NCBI RefSeq assembly: GCF_001949145.1
Contig: NW_019091544.1
Location: 515,620-551,120 of the forward strand
DNA: 35,501 bases
Direction: 5' to 3'
From: Acanthaster planci
Taxonomy: Eukaryota; Echinodermata; Asteroidea; Valvatida; Acanthasteridae
This document shows, piece after piece, positions 19,012 through 30,200 of this stretch. How positions within the stretch are numbered: the first letter of the stretch is position 1; the number at the start of each line of letters is the position of its first letter. A model generated the notes under the pieces. That model did not search any database and was not told where the DNA came from. It saw only the letters and a program-made list of their open reading frames with translations. The translations under genes were made by a program, and so were the position numbers.

Positions 19012-20812
19012 ACTGCTACCAGCCTGAAGACATTGATTGACAGTTGGAATATCACATGTGCTATGTGGCTGAAGTATGTGTGTTTTGACCGAGTTCCTTC
19101 TCACAAACGTTTCCTGACGTTTGTCCTGTCAGCATTTTGGCATGGATTTTACCCAGGATACTTTGCAACATTCATCTCTGGCTCACTCATGGTGTCTGCA
19201 GCTGCAAAAGTAAGTCTTTCTCCTGTATCTCATTCAGTGATTATTCTTAAAATTTGATGCATTGAAATGCATGTGAACAATCTCCATTGTTTCTATGCTT
19301 CTGTTGTCTTACAGGTCAGATATGTTGTGCGACCATTCTTCTTATCGTCTTCTAAGATGAAATTGTTCTATGATGTCATTACATGGTTGTGTACATATGT
19401 GACATTGGCGTATATCATCACACCATTTACCTATTTAAGACTGCAACCAACTTTGCAGTTTTTCAAGTAAGTGTCAGGCCATTCAAGCAATTTTAAAGAA
19501 AGATGTTTTATGCTTGACAACTTATTATCTTTTGATCTACTCTATATCATATTTGAGACATTCGGACTGCCCTTTATACCTTGATTTTTTTTGCACTGGC
19601 CCACCAATTATCATATTGGTTGTTCTTGTGGTCAGTTGTTTTTTATCATCGGTGTAAGTTCAGCGTCCACTGTAAATTACACCTCTGATGACAAATAAGT
19701 TTTTACAGGGATTCCTTCAGATGAACTGGGCATCCAAAAGATCCCTGGCAAAGCAGTGTTAAAAGTGTTTAGACCGGAATGATTTAACCAATAAATGAAA
19801 TTTTACTTGCGGTTAGAATACAGCCAAACCTTTGTTGTAAAGTGGACAGGCAAACATCATGTGTGAGAGTTTGATCGTCATGCTTGTGAGTTTGAACGCC
19901 ATGTTTGCAATGTCTCGTTTTCATGCAAGTACCGGGCCCAAATATTAGTTGAGGAAGATAAAGTTAAAATTTCAACTTGACTTTTTCATCGGGTGGTTAG
20001 TTAGGGATTATTCTTCCAAAAATTATCGAACGTGATAGGCTGAATGTAAAATCCCCATAGGCGGAGCGCGCGAGGGTTCTGGAAGCTCACTGCATTACCT
20101 TTTACTTTTAGGCTATTGGCTCAGTGCCCGGTAGCGTAGACTACATGTACATGTAATTCACAAACACGACCTTCCAACTCACACACACAACGTTCCAACT
20201 CGCACACACGATGTTCAACTCACACACGACATCTGCAACTCACACATGACGTTTACGATTGACAATCACGATGTTTTAAGTCATACACGACATTCCAACT
20301 CCACATCGTTCGAACTCATAAACACGACGTTCAAATGACAAACAAGACGTTCAAACACACGCACACGACGTTTGCCTGTTTGCTTTAGAACACCATACAA
20401 ACCTTATTAAGAGTATTATTATTAATATATTTACAACCTTCTCATGAAAAGAAATTTTCAGGTCTGAATCCTTTTGCTCTCAATTGTTTTTGTCCCTGAT
20501 AATACAAAGTTCCCATTAAAACAAGGTTGTGCGCAAAGCCCAAAGGACCTCTTATTAACAAGGTTCAACTGTACGTATTGTTTTTGTAGTTCGTACTACT
20601 GGTTTTTGCATGTACTTGCTGCACTGGTTCTCCTAGTATTTCCATCAAGACGGCGATCTTCTCATCAACCTGAAACCATTCAGAAGACCAATCAGAATGG
20701 GTTCAGTGTATCAGATTGTCAAAACTACATCCAAGATAGTGGAGCAACTACGTGTAGTATCCGTGATGTAGTATGTGGAACAGAAACAGAACATGGACGG
20801 AAGGGAAGGTGA
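19012..20812 (+). CDS. MBOAT1/2-type lysophospholipid acyltransferase, last three exons
   Basis: This is the C-terminal end of a membrane-bound O-acyltransferase that transfers acyl chains to lysophospholipids in the endoplasmic reticulum. Exon A 19012-19209 (acceptor tctttacag, donor gtaagt, 66 codons, phase 0) holds SLKTLIDSWNITCAMWLKYV and the catalytic-His block LSAFWHGFYPGY (His about residue 44 of the exon). Exon B 19315-19466 (acceptor cttacag, donor gtaagt) holds KMKLFYDVITWLCTYVTLAY and ITPFTYLRLQP. Exon C 20590-20812 (acceptor tttttgtag) completes a split Asn codon and gives SYYWFLHVLAALVLLVFPSR, then a polar tail to TGA 20810-20812. Order and content match the end of MBOAT1/MBOAT2; MBOAT1 versus MBOAT2 is not resolved. 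Frames join cleanly, so the gene looks functional. Upstream exons were not found in the window. Transposons sit in both flanking introns. Confidence 0.92.
19821..20571. mobile_element. TA-flanked MITE, copy 2, with internal tandem arrays
   Basis: The left end cagccaaacctttgttgtaa (19821) pairs with the right end aaggttcaactg (to 20571). TA flanks both sides (19819-19820, 20572-20573). The right part aligns with copy 1 (16555-16664) over about 110 bp. The middle is different: a nested inverted pair (acaggcaaacatcatgtgtg at 19846-19865, complement gtttgcctgtt near 20370-20380) encloses arrays of a 21-bp unit. The whole therefore looks like a MITE carrying an expanded or inserted foldback core. 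It lies in the last MBOAT intron. Confidence 0.75.
20158..20375. repeat. ~21-bp degenerate tandem array (cgttccaactcacacacacga type)
   Basis: About ten degenerate units alternate acgttc(c/a)aact with cacacacacg between 20158 and 20375. Two or three inverted-orientation units lie at 19855-19915 (gtgtgagagtttgatcgtcat). There are no unique spacers between units. Confidence 0.7.
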
Positions 20813-21351
20813 AAGGTGACAAGTCAGGTCAAAGATTTTGACGTAATGGTGTTTTTTTCAAATCTTGGGTCTGTCAGGGTGGATCCTTCCCCCTCCCCTG
20901 GAGGGACACTGCCATGAATTTGTTTTCATTTTTCTGCAGTAACAGATTTTGAAATATCTGTACAATGTATGAATCTCAGTGCTTGGATATTTTTTTAGCA
21001 ATACTTTGGCCAAAGTCAGAGCTGAAGCAAATGTCTTGAAAATGGCCATAATTATTATTATGTCCTGTGCCCTGTGTTAAACCATGGATTTACTTTTATG
21101 ATTGAATTAGTGTTTGAACAAATGGACACGAACGTACAAACAACTGAGTCAAGGGATGCAAGCTGGGAGCTAGGAATGCAGCTGGGAGCTATGGTGTGGT
21201 GGGGCTGTTGGCATACAAGGGATGGAGCTCGGAACGAAGCTATTGTTGGGGCTATTGATGGCATATAACCTGAAATTGGTACTTGAGTTTGATCATTTGT
21301 CGAGTACTCGCTGTGCACCTCGTTTTTAATAGTTTCACGTAATTTTATGAA
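20813..21351. other. MBOAT 3' region, non-coding
   Basis: Following the stop codon, this is the likely 3' untranslated region and flank. No AATAAA was pinned to a transcript end. 21150-21210 has two copies of a gctgggagcta motif. The DIRS element starts at about 21352. Confidence 0.4.
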
Positions 21352-21498
21352 GTCTTCTACTTTCATCCTACCCCAAACAGTCGCAAAATGTGCTAATTTC
21401 CTTTGTGCCTAGTTCTCTTCGCTAAAAGCTTTATTAACTGTAGTGTGCCCGCTATCCCCATGATGCATAACAGAACAGCCGCCATGATCGTCCTTTTC
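21352..21498 (+). repeat. DIRS left inverted terminal repeat
   Basis: gtcttctactttcatcctac (21352-21371) then ccccaaacagtcgc and the body to gatcgtcc near 21493. Its complement matches 26395-26522 over about 130 bp with roughly 70-75 percent identity, judged by eye (for example ccgccatgatcgtcc at both). The first 15 bases are unique to this end and match, complemented, the first half of the internal complementary region. Confidence 0.88.
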
Positions 21499-21541
21499 TT
21501 AGCACCATTTCTTAACAAATGGCACTAAGAAAAGGACGGTC
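21486..21541. repeat. Near-perfect 25-bp-stem hairpin at the ITR inner edge
   Basis: 21486-21510 and 21517-21541 are complementary at 22 of 25 positions around a 6-base loop (cttaac). The stem starts inside the left inverted terminal repeat at gatcgtcc. No equivalent hairpin is seen at the right repeat. It could be a small nested MITE or an element-specific structure. Confidence 0.7.
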
Positions 21542-22586
21542 AGACATGTCATTTTTGGCATCTTTGAATTCTACAAGTTACCATTTCGCTCTGTGTTCCT
21601 GTGGTATTTTCATTAACCGTAACATTAATAAACTGTAGTTTCCAAATATGATGTAATTTTTCAGATGTATGTGTTGTTGTTTCTCTGTGGCATTTTTTCT
21701 CTCTGAGTATGGTCGTTGGTTTCCTGACGATTCTACAAAGCTCATACCACCTAGTGATGTATTGTATCACACATGCATACGGGACAGACGCTCAAGCGAG
21801 CTTGACACGCAGTAAAAGCTATCAGGGTCTGTGCGCAAACTCGACACCTTTGAATTTAAAATAATTTTTTCAGTTAGGCGTTTTGCTTTTAGCATAATGT
21901 GTTGAGTTAGAACAGCGCGTTATGCAGGGTTTGATTATTTGATATGAACCGTGCAATTGAGTTATATATCACACTGCTTGTTGGATCGACCAATCAGAAT
22001 TGAGAATTGAAGCTTGCCTGAAGATCTATAAATAATATAGGGTCAACTGGGCGACCTTGGATTTTTGGGGGCTTAACGCATTAAGACTGACAGGAGTTGG
22101 TTGATGGTTTGATCGAGCTCATACACTTTTTGATATCTTCGCTAATACCAGCAAAATTCCTGGTCAGTTTGGGGTTAGCTAACCATCACACACAAGGGAC
22201 TTAGTTGTAGTGCTTGTGATCCAAGCGCTCAGCTCCCCTAGTGTGACTACTGTGGCGACGTCTATTGGGGCGGTATACATTCCAATGCCTTCCGAAGAAT
22301 ACACCTCTCCACTGGCATGACTCACAAGAATGGTCCCACGCCACCCCCGCCAGCCACACCGATCGCCCCATGCCTTGACCCACTGCTCAGACACGTTCAT
22401 CGGGAGCATCCAGGCATGAAGTAGACATTCCACCCTACCGGACTGCCCCCGATTGTTTTCTGGAACAGCCCCGGTGAATATAGTACCGGGCCACACAGGC
22501 AAGTAGAACCTACCAGTCGGCTTTGCCGCTGAGGCTTCCGCACTCCGTATGTCACTGCGGCTATCATGTGAGACTCACCGAGAAGA

Positions 22587-23186
22587 ATGATTTCTAGGCT
22601 ACTTCCCCGGCAGTTCACCAGACCCCTTCAGCTGAACAGGAACCACTCCCCCAATGCCTCGGTTCATCTGGCGTCTTCTGTCAACTTGATGCCCGGTTCA
22701 CCTGTAACCGTAACCATGCTTGTCTTCTGCCGGGACCAAACACGAGAAGTCAAGCTCGTCAACCTAACCAGATGTTTCTTCTGTAGACATGACGGCGGAT
22801 GGGTCTCTTGGAAACCCTCTCTTCGATAGTCAGCCACCTCAATCCAACGCCTATGCCTCCGGCAACTCCTGCGGACCCGATATCTAGTACCTCGGGAAAA
22901 CTCATTCAAGGACAGGGACAAGGTTAAATTCGACATTACCCTGACGAATCTGGACAGAGCCTCCCGTCACGGTCCCCGCTGTCTCTTTCCCAAGTATCTG
23001 GCGTATACCTGCAAGGAAAATTCGCCTGTCGCTCCAGATTTAGCGGCCGTTGCCCTCCGGGCTCTTTACGAGAATGCCAACACTATCTTTAAGCAGTTTG
23101 CACGGATCTTCACACTGGCTATGCCCTCGCGAAGATGGAACATGCTCGGCACCGTGAATATACCCTGTGACGAAGTCAAGCCATAA
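22587..23186 (+). pseudogene. DIRS gag-like region, decayed
   Basis: One plus-strand frame is open from 22587 to 23184-23186 apart from a single TAG at 22827-22829. Its second half reads KVKFDITLTNLDRASRHGPR and ALYENANTIFKQFARIF, with a coding-like character. Position before the reverse transcriptase makes it the expected gag or first ORF. No diagnostic Gag motif is seen. Minus-strand open frames over 22179-22936 are longer in places but have no match to element proteins. Confidence 0.4.
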
Positions 23187-23477
23187 CTCCAGCATCTCCT
23201 GCTTTACGGCAAGGTTCTCTTCGCCGGAAAATTCATGGAAACTGGAGGCAGAGGCATAGTGAATTGACACCACCTACAAGCTGACTCTTTGCGGTCCTTC
23301 TCATCCACCAACTGTGTCAGCACCGAACAGACAACCACTGAACTCAGCCCTCTAGGCAGGCCCCTCGCCACGGAGACCCCAGTTTCTTTCGACACTTCTC
23401 GTTCATTTAGCTATCCGGTCATAGACGTCCCTCCTCTTCTCAACCTGCAGTCATCCCAGAAGAGCCTTAAGATATGA

Positions 23478-24060
23478 GCCATCTGCCCTATCCCCATGTC
23501 ACTTCGGAATGAGGGCTTCATCTGTAATTTTTACCTCATCCCAAAGAAGGAACCCAGCAAGTGGAGACCCATAATAAACCTCAAATCTCTGAACAAATTC
23601 ATCGATCTGAGGAAATTCCGCATGAGACACTTTGGACGGTAACTTAGTCTCTCGCCATTCCTTCTTTATTAAATAGGCATCATTGACTGAAAGAGACCTA
23701 TCTCCACAGTCCTCGCCTCCTCGGGCTGATGGCCAGCATGGTGGACCTAGCTCCCCTTTTTCAACTATACAGGCGGACCGTTACAACTCCATTTCCTGGC
23801 GTTCCTTAGGCCCAAACGGGACGCGATCAGACTTCCTGTTCCCATACAGACTTCATTGTCCCTCGCCTACAGTAGTGGATTTGGAGCTTCCCTTCCCTGT
23901 CCAGGCATCAGGAACCTGGGAACCCTGACTTCCTTTGAAGTCTTCAATGTGCTGGAACTTCAAGTGGCATTGTGTCCTATTACGCAAGCTCAACCGGAAA
24001 TAAATTATTTGCTATTGCATCTGCCGTCCCTAGCTGCAACAAAAACATGACAAATGCACA
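23478..24060 (+). pseudogene. DIRS reverse transcriptase remains
   Basis: Frame 23478-23642 holds the N-terminal RT block GFICNFYLIPKKEPSKWRPI and INLKSLNKF, characteristic of DIRS/Ngaro polymerases (family pattern [FY]-L-[VI]-P-K-K ... WRP-[IV]-I-[ND]-L). It stops at TAA 23640. Beyond it, 23683-24060 carries only scattered pieces (MASMVDLAPLF in one frame). The YxDD catalytic block was not found, probably lost in a deletion. Together about 190 codons of the usual 400 or more. Confidence 0.75.
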
Positions 24061-24317
24061 TGGTATAGGGAGCACGGTTCTTCGGCGAGTAGCCTGCGGG
24101 AAGCCTGGTACCGATGTTATTTTATAACGGAGACCAATGGTACACATGTATTTATATATTCAAGTACAAAATACTACCTTCACGAAGCTGTTCTCAATTG
24201 TCTTGTCTTATCCATGCGGCTAGCAATAAGAGGCCAAACGCATAGCAACCAAATGCACCTGCGACCACTCACACCCAGGAAAAAAAGCAAGCCCGTCCGC
24301 GTGGGCTGTCGTGAAAA

Positions 24318-24830
24318 TTGTCAATGGCCTTATCACTGCCTCCTTTACTACCTTTCCAACTCTACTCATGTTTAGCATTCCAGTCTTCCTCATCTGCATA
24401 TGAAAACATACTCTTTGCAGAGTACTACCTGCAATACAATAGGAAAATACAATTCAATACACTGCAACACGTTTACTTGAGCGTCAAGGGCAAATGTGTC
24501 CTGATCCACTTGGACAACTCCTCTGACAATAACAGCCTGTATCAACTGTCAGGGAGGCACTCATTCTCGTCTGTGTGTTTTGACCGGACATGTTTCTGTG
24601 GGGGAAAGACCAAGGAATCGACCTGCGAGCGACCCACATCCTGGGAGTCGACTACTCAATCGCCAATGCCCTGTCAGTTAAAATACACCCCTAGTGAACA
24701 CTGCACCTCGGCGTGACAAAGCAGATCTTCGCCCAAGTCTAAAAGCCGAACATCGACCTCTTTGCCTAAGTGGAGGACACTCAACTAATGGTGTTCTGCC
24801 GCAGATTTCACCACCCGCGTGCCTAGTTGA
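24318..24830 (+). pseudogene. DIRS RNase H and connection domain remains
   Basis: Frame 24318-24716 holds the RNase H strand KGKCVLIHLDNSSDNNSLYQ with the catalytic-type Asp and the NSLYQLSG helix. Another frame near 24620-24680 reads THILGVDYSIANALS, matching the end of the RNase H domain where DIRS elements have H-I-x-G-x-x-N-x-x-A-D-x-L-S; here D is Ala/Asn-shifted. NIDLFA (24750) then corresponds to the following DLFA motif. Several frameshifts. Confidence 0.75.
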
Positions 24831-26135
24831 CAAACGCTTCCAGATCAGCTGGGACCAGATGCTTTTCCACTGATATCACCAATCCCGACAGTGCTCTTCA
24901 AAATCGAGCGGCAGCATGTCTGTGTACTTCTCATCGCCCCTTCTGGCCCTGCCAGTCTTGGTTCCCTCGCCTGACCAGACTGTTGGTCCAGACATCACTT
25001 GTTCTGCCCTCCAGCCAAGACCTCCGTCACCAGCCGAAGTCCGATATACTTTACTCTCATTTGGCGTCCCTGCACCTGACTTGCTGCCCATGTCAAACGA
25101 TCATACCGATCAGCAGACCTTTCTAAAAAAGCTGCCGACATGGCTGCAAGAGGCCGAAGTCAATTAACATGCAGCGTCTACAGCAGCAGATTACGACATT
25201 TTGAGTCATGGTGCTCAGAAGGAGGTCCCTCTCTGATCGAAGTGCTTGGGACTGCAGTTGCCTATTTCGTCATGTACCAGTTAAAATCAGGCCTACAAGT
25301 AGTGACCATCCACAACTACTGGTCCGCCATTGCAGCCATTCCTGGTGGCTGAATTCTACCAGACAATGATGCACTTAAATATCTGCTCTAAGGGATGTTT
25401 ATAGAACATCCCCCTACCAAACAACTAGTTCTTTCCTTGGACTTATCAGCCGCCCTCCAGCTCCTCGACAGTCCTCCCTTGCAGCCCCCAGCAAGGTGTC
25501 TTTACTACACATTGAAGCTGACGTTCCTACTAGCAGTCGGCACTTCAAGGCCGGGGCAGCGAATTGAAATCTCTATCCCCCACCGATGACCACATCAGAT
25601 GGGAACCGTATGGTGTACTCCTCATTCAAGCCTTCGGTTTCCTCACCAAAAACCTGTCAGTTTCCTGCCACCCTCCTTAAATATTTGTTCCGGACATAGC
25701 GTGCCGAAACTTCAGATGAGAAAGAGTGGTGCCCAGTGAGAACTCTCAAATGGTACTTACCATATCCAGAAAATGGAGAAGTATAACATCACAGCTACTT
25801 ATTATGACGATAAAGCCACACCAGGCTGCTACCCGAAACACTGTAGCCAGATGGGCGGTTCGGCCATCAAGTTTGCCAATCAAACTCAACGCTTCATCAG
25901 GGCCCATAAATCAAGCAGTAACCACTTCCTGGGCCTACTTCTGGGGCATCTTCATGGAGGAGATATGCAAGGCAGCATGTTGGAAGACCCCATCGACGTT
26001 TACTTCATGCCACCTCACTTATGCCTTGCAGAAAGACTGCTCACACGGCAAAGCTGTCTGGACATTAGCTACATCGAAGCCAGTGGGCTCCTCATCTGGA
26101 CGGGCTGACAGAGGAACTACTGAACAGCTCCTTTG
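24831..26135 (+). pseudogene. DIRS tyrosine recombinase (YR) with linker, decayed
   Basis: The linker 24890-25126 keeps a Trp-Pro-rich segment (PFWPCQSWFPRLTRLLV). YR pieces follow. 25140-25352 is the core-binding domain (YSSRLRHFESWCSEGG, HNYWSAIAAIPGG). 25395-25589 is the start of the catalytic domain (YTLKLTFLLAVGTSRPGQRI, probable first catalytic Arg region). CPVRTLKWYLPYPE lies near 25730. Frame 25726-26274 has QAVTTSWAYFWGIFMEEICK, AACWKTPSTFTSCHL, the C-terminal region that follows the H-x-x-R box. The H-x-x-R position reads GPINQ, so the catalytic His and Arg are lost. Stops and frameshifts separate all pieces. Confidence 0.82.
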
Positions 26136-26257
26136 TCTGGTGAGTCTGTGTTATAGCTTCCTGCCTCTTATATTTATATATCCACATCTGACCACACTTT
26201 TTTCTTTAGTGCGTCCTTGCCTAACCCTCCTTGGATCGGTGCTACTCTGCATATTTA

Positions 26258-26346
26258 GCGACTGTTTGGGGTAGGATGAAAGCAGAAGACCCCTCCCCAC
26301 AGACATGTGGGAAGGATTCTGCTATTGAATACCTACCCCAAACATT
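26258..26346 (+). repeat. DIRS internal complementary region (ICR), 89 bp
   Basis: The first half (ggggtaggatgaaagcagaa, then gac) is the complement of the element's extreme left end. The second half (ggattctgctattgaatacc, then tacccc) is the complement of the extreme right end. In DIRS-1 this region templates closure of the circular intermediate. It lies 49 bp before the right inverted repeat, as expected, and forms a hairpin with itself. Confidence 0.88.
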
Positions 26347-26394
26347 TGGCTCCTTCCCATCCCCCACTTGAGCTCAGACAGGTCCATACCGTTT

Positions 26395-26560
26395 AAGGAC
26401 GATCATGGCGGCCGTTCCGCTACGCATTATGGGTGTAGAGGGTGTACTACTGTTAATCAACTTTGTAGCGAATAGAAGTAGGTGCACAGAAATTTGCTAA
26501 TTAAGCGACTGTTTGGGGTAGGTATTAAATAGCAGATCCCCTCACACGTCTGTGGAAGAG
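26395..26560 (-). repeat. DIRS right inverted terminal repeat plus unique end
   Basis: 26395-26522 is the inverted partner of the left repeat (aaggacgatcatggcggccg, ending gactgtttggggtagg). 26523-about 26560 (tattaaatagcagatcccct, then cacacgtctgtgg) is the right-only end, matched complemented by the second half of the ICR. The exact end within 26557-26563 is an estimate. Confidence 0.85.
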
Positions 26561-26834
26561 GAATGTGGCAGGTGTCTTGGTTTTGTACTTGAATATAAAT
26601 TCTGCATCCAAGTTGGATCAGATTTTCAAGACATGCCTCAATCCAAGCAGAGAGGAAAGAACTTTGAACTTCCCTGGCAAAAATAGCCAATTAGACTGTC
26701 TTTTGGCAGACCCGATATATGTCTATAGCAAAACGCAGCAACTCTACCCAACAATTACAATACTGGGTAACTGTAGTTAGCTTTTGAGCAGTATGATCCC
26801 TGCTGCTTTATACATTGGTAACCAATAATCAGAG

Positions 26835-27295
26835 TTGTAAGTGTTATGACTTGAGTCATCGCAACATATTGACTCAAGTTGAGTCGTATTATAGATGTAG
26901 TGACGAGTCAGGTTGAGTCCTTAGACAAAATTGTTTAGTCAAGTATTTAACTACAGTCAATTCGAATCAAAAACGCGTGAAAACAAAATTATAATTAAAA
27001 GCAAGACAAAAAGTCAACTTTTGGCATTTTAAAATTTACCTCCGGTTACTTTATGTGGGCTCGCCAGACTTTACTCTTGATGATAGTAACACAAGACATG
27101 AACTTTAACTGACATTGTAAATCATCGCAATTTTTTGCTTTTATGTTTGGACTTCAGTCTTAACTCTCGAGTCAGGTTTTCTAATGAGGGACTCAAGTTT
27201 GTCATTTCTTGTAGTGACTCAAGTTGAATTATTTATCCTTTAGCACTCAATGTGAGTCACTAAAAATTGTGACTCGTGCCATAACAACCACGCCG
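26835..27295. mobile_element. GACTCAAGT-rich inverted-repeat element (MITE-like)
   Basis: The left end gtgttatgacttgagtcatc pairs with the complement of the right end (gtgactcgtgccataacaac), sharing GTTATGrC-GAGTCAC-like tips. At least ten copies of gactcaagt, its complement acttgagtc or gagtca occur across 460 bp on both strands. No coding capacity. Resembles non-autonomous hAT-like elements with subterminal repeats of a transposase-binding motif; superfamily not proved, and no clear target duplication was fixed. Confidence 0.55.
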
Positions 27296-27299
27296 ATAA

Positions 27300-30200
27300 C
27301 TTCTCTGGTTAATGCATGATACAGAGTATGTTTTACTTAAATTAGCTACTTGCATTATACAAGTTCCATCAACGTAAAATGTACGTGTATGTGCAGGTAT
27401 CTTCAGATCTTGCATGATTAGTTCATGCCTGTAGTTGCTGGCAATTTGAACTTTACCCTACCTTTTATTTATTGGAGGGAGTTTTGGCTTATATCACTTT
27501 TTAATCATTGCCAGTATTCACCTTCTTTGTCATGACCTTTATGAAATATGATTTTTAAAGGGTTTAAATAAGAATTAGTGCATATTCAACTCGAAAAAGC
27601 TTTCCAGTGGTGATTGTCACGTACTCTTCCCCACCTACAGATGAAATCTAAAAAAAAATTGATTAGATTTTTTGCCAGCAAGGACCAAAATGGGATTTCT
27701 CAAGCAGCAAGGACCAGTACAAATTCATTATTTAAATTCAAATCACTGAAGTCGCTCCAAGTATTGCAAAAAGCATATTCTACCAGGAAATCTGCCATGT
27801 TGCTAGAACTTCTGAAGTCTTCACTGTACACTTGCCATTGTGCATGCATAATACAGCATTTGTAGAACGGATGGTTTTTAGCCTGTTGTAGCGATCATCA
27901 AGCGCTTTGAATGTCATATTGTAACCCCTGTGTATTCCTTACTCCTATGGTTCAAATAGTGTCATGTATTGTTTGGTGCCAGATCTCAACAAATGTCTGA
28001 TGTGTGTATGCAGATGTTTCAGTGAAAATTTCAGTTGGCCCTGTTGCTTAAATAAATTTAGAAGCGTTGCTTAAACTACATTTAGAAGCATTCATAAATG
28101 ATATACCTATACATGTAAAATGGATGATTTGAACGGCTCTTGAACTCACAAAATGACACCGGGAGAAGTAAAAAGATTGAGATAGCAGGTCATCGTGACT
28201 GTAGATATTATCATGTTAAGGGGACAGATTTTTACGTATTAAAAATTACTTCTCTACAAGAAATAAATGAATTGTAACTTTCGTTGTAACGCTGCCTCAG
28301 AAATTATCTAACGCTACTTTATATTCTCTTAGCAGTCATTTGTGTCATTGTACTTTTCTTGAAGTAATGAGTCCATAGCTGTGTTTATGTAATACATGTT
28401 CAGAAAGAAACTGTTGAAACAACAGAACTTGCTCTTAATGGGCGTAGAATAGTTTCCTTATCACTGAGTGGATGGTGAGGAAAACACTGCTTTTAGCGGC
28501 GTTGCCATAGTCTTGTTTCAGTAGGTGGTTTTTTTAGTATTAATATCATTTTTTCACCCAACTCTGAAGATTATAATCAGTGTAGCTTTATTAAAACATT
28601 TCATTTTCCAGCAGTAGATCATGTTTGATTAAAAAATCCAATTTAAGGAATATGGCGTGTACTTCACAGGAGAGTCTAGGTGTAGGCACCCACCCCCTGT
28701 GGCTTTCAAATGAGCCTGTTCAGTAACATATGCATCTCAATACTTGAACTCCAAAATACCTCAGTCCATTTGGATGGAACATCAAGTAGAACCAACTTTT
28801 GCAGAATTAAGTAGGTAATGTGTGGGTTAAGACACGCGTAGACAATTTTCCGTCGCAAAGATTGGCCTACCACGAAACATCACTTCCGCCTTTGTTCTCC
28901 CTACTCGCGTATAAAGTGATGAGAGTTCTTCGGGGACATTATCATTGTAAAATGTAAATATCATGATCTTTAGCTTGGATTTCTGTTGAATTACTATATA
29001 GTCTAGTGAACGTTTTCATTAAGTGATTTGAACAAAGTGCCCTTGAAACAGACCAGTTGTTTTTCTGCAAGTATAACCAGGTTTGAAGTGAATGCAAACT
29101 GACGATTGTGTATTTTGAAATAGATGCGTGGATCTGTTAGATTGGCTGTGCATCAATGGTTAATCACTTTTATGTGGATTTTTTCTTGTGAAATGACAGT
29201 ACAGAGGAATATATATTTATAGAGAGCTATATATTTGAAAATGATTGAATCAAGTTGATGGATTGTATGGTAATTACATTTTTGTATATGAATTTAACAA
29301 GGTGTTTTTTGTTCTGGCGTTTGTTTTCAAAGTGTTTTGTGCATTTATTTCTTTACCTGCTGCAGACGTTCAATTTCGTTAGGATTACTCTAATTTCAAA
29401 ATGATGCTACTTTGTCGGTTAATTACAAAGTAAATGCCCAAGTTTCGATTTTTGCTTAACTTCAAATGTCCTTATGTTTTCGTGTACGACTTAATTTTGT
29501 TTGGAACCAGTCTGTGTGAGGTGGGCATAATTATTTCCATGATGTCACACTTATGAACCAGAGGTGAAAAACGAGTATCTGTATTCGGCAACTAATTAAT
29601 TGCAGTGCATTTATCCTTGATGTAGTATGTATTTCGTTATCCTATGTGAAATAAAATTTCACTTGTTCTAAACATGCCTTGCATGCGTATCTAGCAAGTG
29701 CTGATGTTTCGATACAAGTTTTCAATCATATTTTGGCTAAAATGTCGCCTTCCGTGAACCTCAGAAGCAGTATTCAACCCAAGTAAAGTTTGTTAAGTGT
29801 GAATGTGAACGTCATACCTTTGATAGTTCATTTAGATAAAGTTAACAGAAATTTGTAATAGTTGAATGAAATAGAAACTCACAGGGTTGTCTTTGTGATG
29901 GGAGATCCCCGTCATGAACAGTACGATGATGCACGATACCTTGTTTACGTAATTGTGGCAAAGAGACTAGCAAAAGATTTTGGCAACCGTGAGAAGCCTG
30001 CTTGCTGTTGAAACGTCTTTAACTGTGAAAAATAGACTGGGCCCCGTACTTTCTACCCGTTTAAAAGCATTTTAAGCTTGTACATGTAAATTGGACTTGA
30101 GAACAACTCATTTGTCTGGTTCCCTGATGTAAATGTGTAACACAGAAATGACACCATCTGATAAGGAGTGTCCAACTAAATGAATTGGAAAGTAGAGGGG

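Larger units (their letters stand above)
21352..26560 (+). mobile_element. DIRS-type tyrosine-recombinase retrotransposon, near full length, dead
   Basis: DIRS elements copy by reverse transcription into a circle that a tyrosine recombinase inserts, without target duplication. This copy of about 5.2 kb has inverted terminal repeats (about 21367-21498 and 26395-26522) and unique outer extensions (left 21352-21366, right 26523-about 26560). An internal complementary region at 26258-26346 matches both outer ends. Between them, on the plus strand, are gag-like, RT, RNase H and tyrosine recombinase remains in the usual DIRS order. Frames are broken many times. Insertion lies 540 bp downstream of the MBOAT stop codon. 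Confidence 0.9.

Noticed and set aside
20158-20375. CRISPR-like regular short repeats
   Set aside because: Units are degenerate and contiguous without unique spacers, and the setting is a eukaryotic intron and MITE core.
22179-22936. Minus-strand frames of 70-107 codons in the DIRS 5' part
   Set aside because: RT, RNase H and recombinase are all on the plus strand; the minus frames resemble no element protein and are likely shadows of GC-rich gag sequence.
27614-27865. 83-codon frame following a cctacag acceptor-like site
   Set aside because: Low-complexity Lys/Ser-rich protein, no donor or partner exons, and no family recognised.
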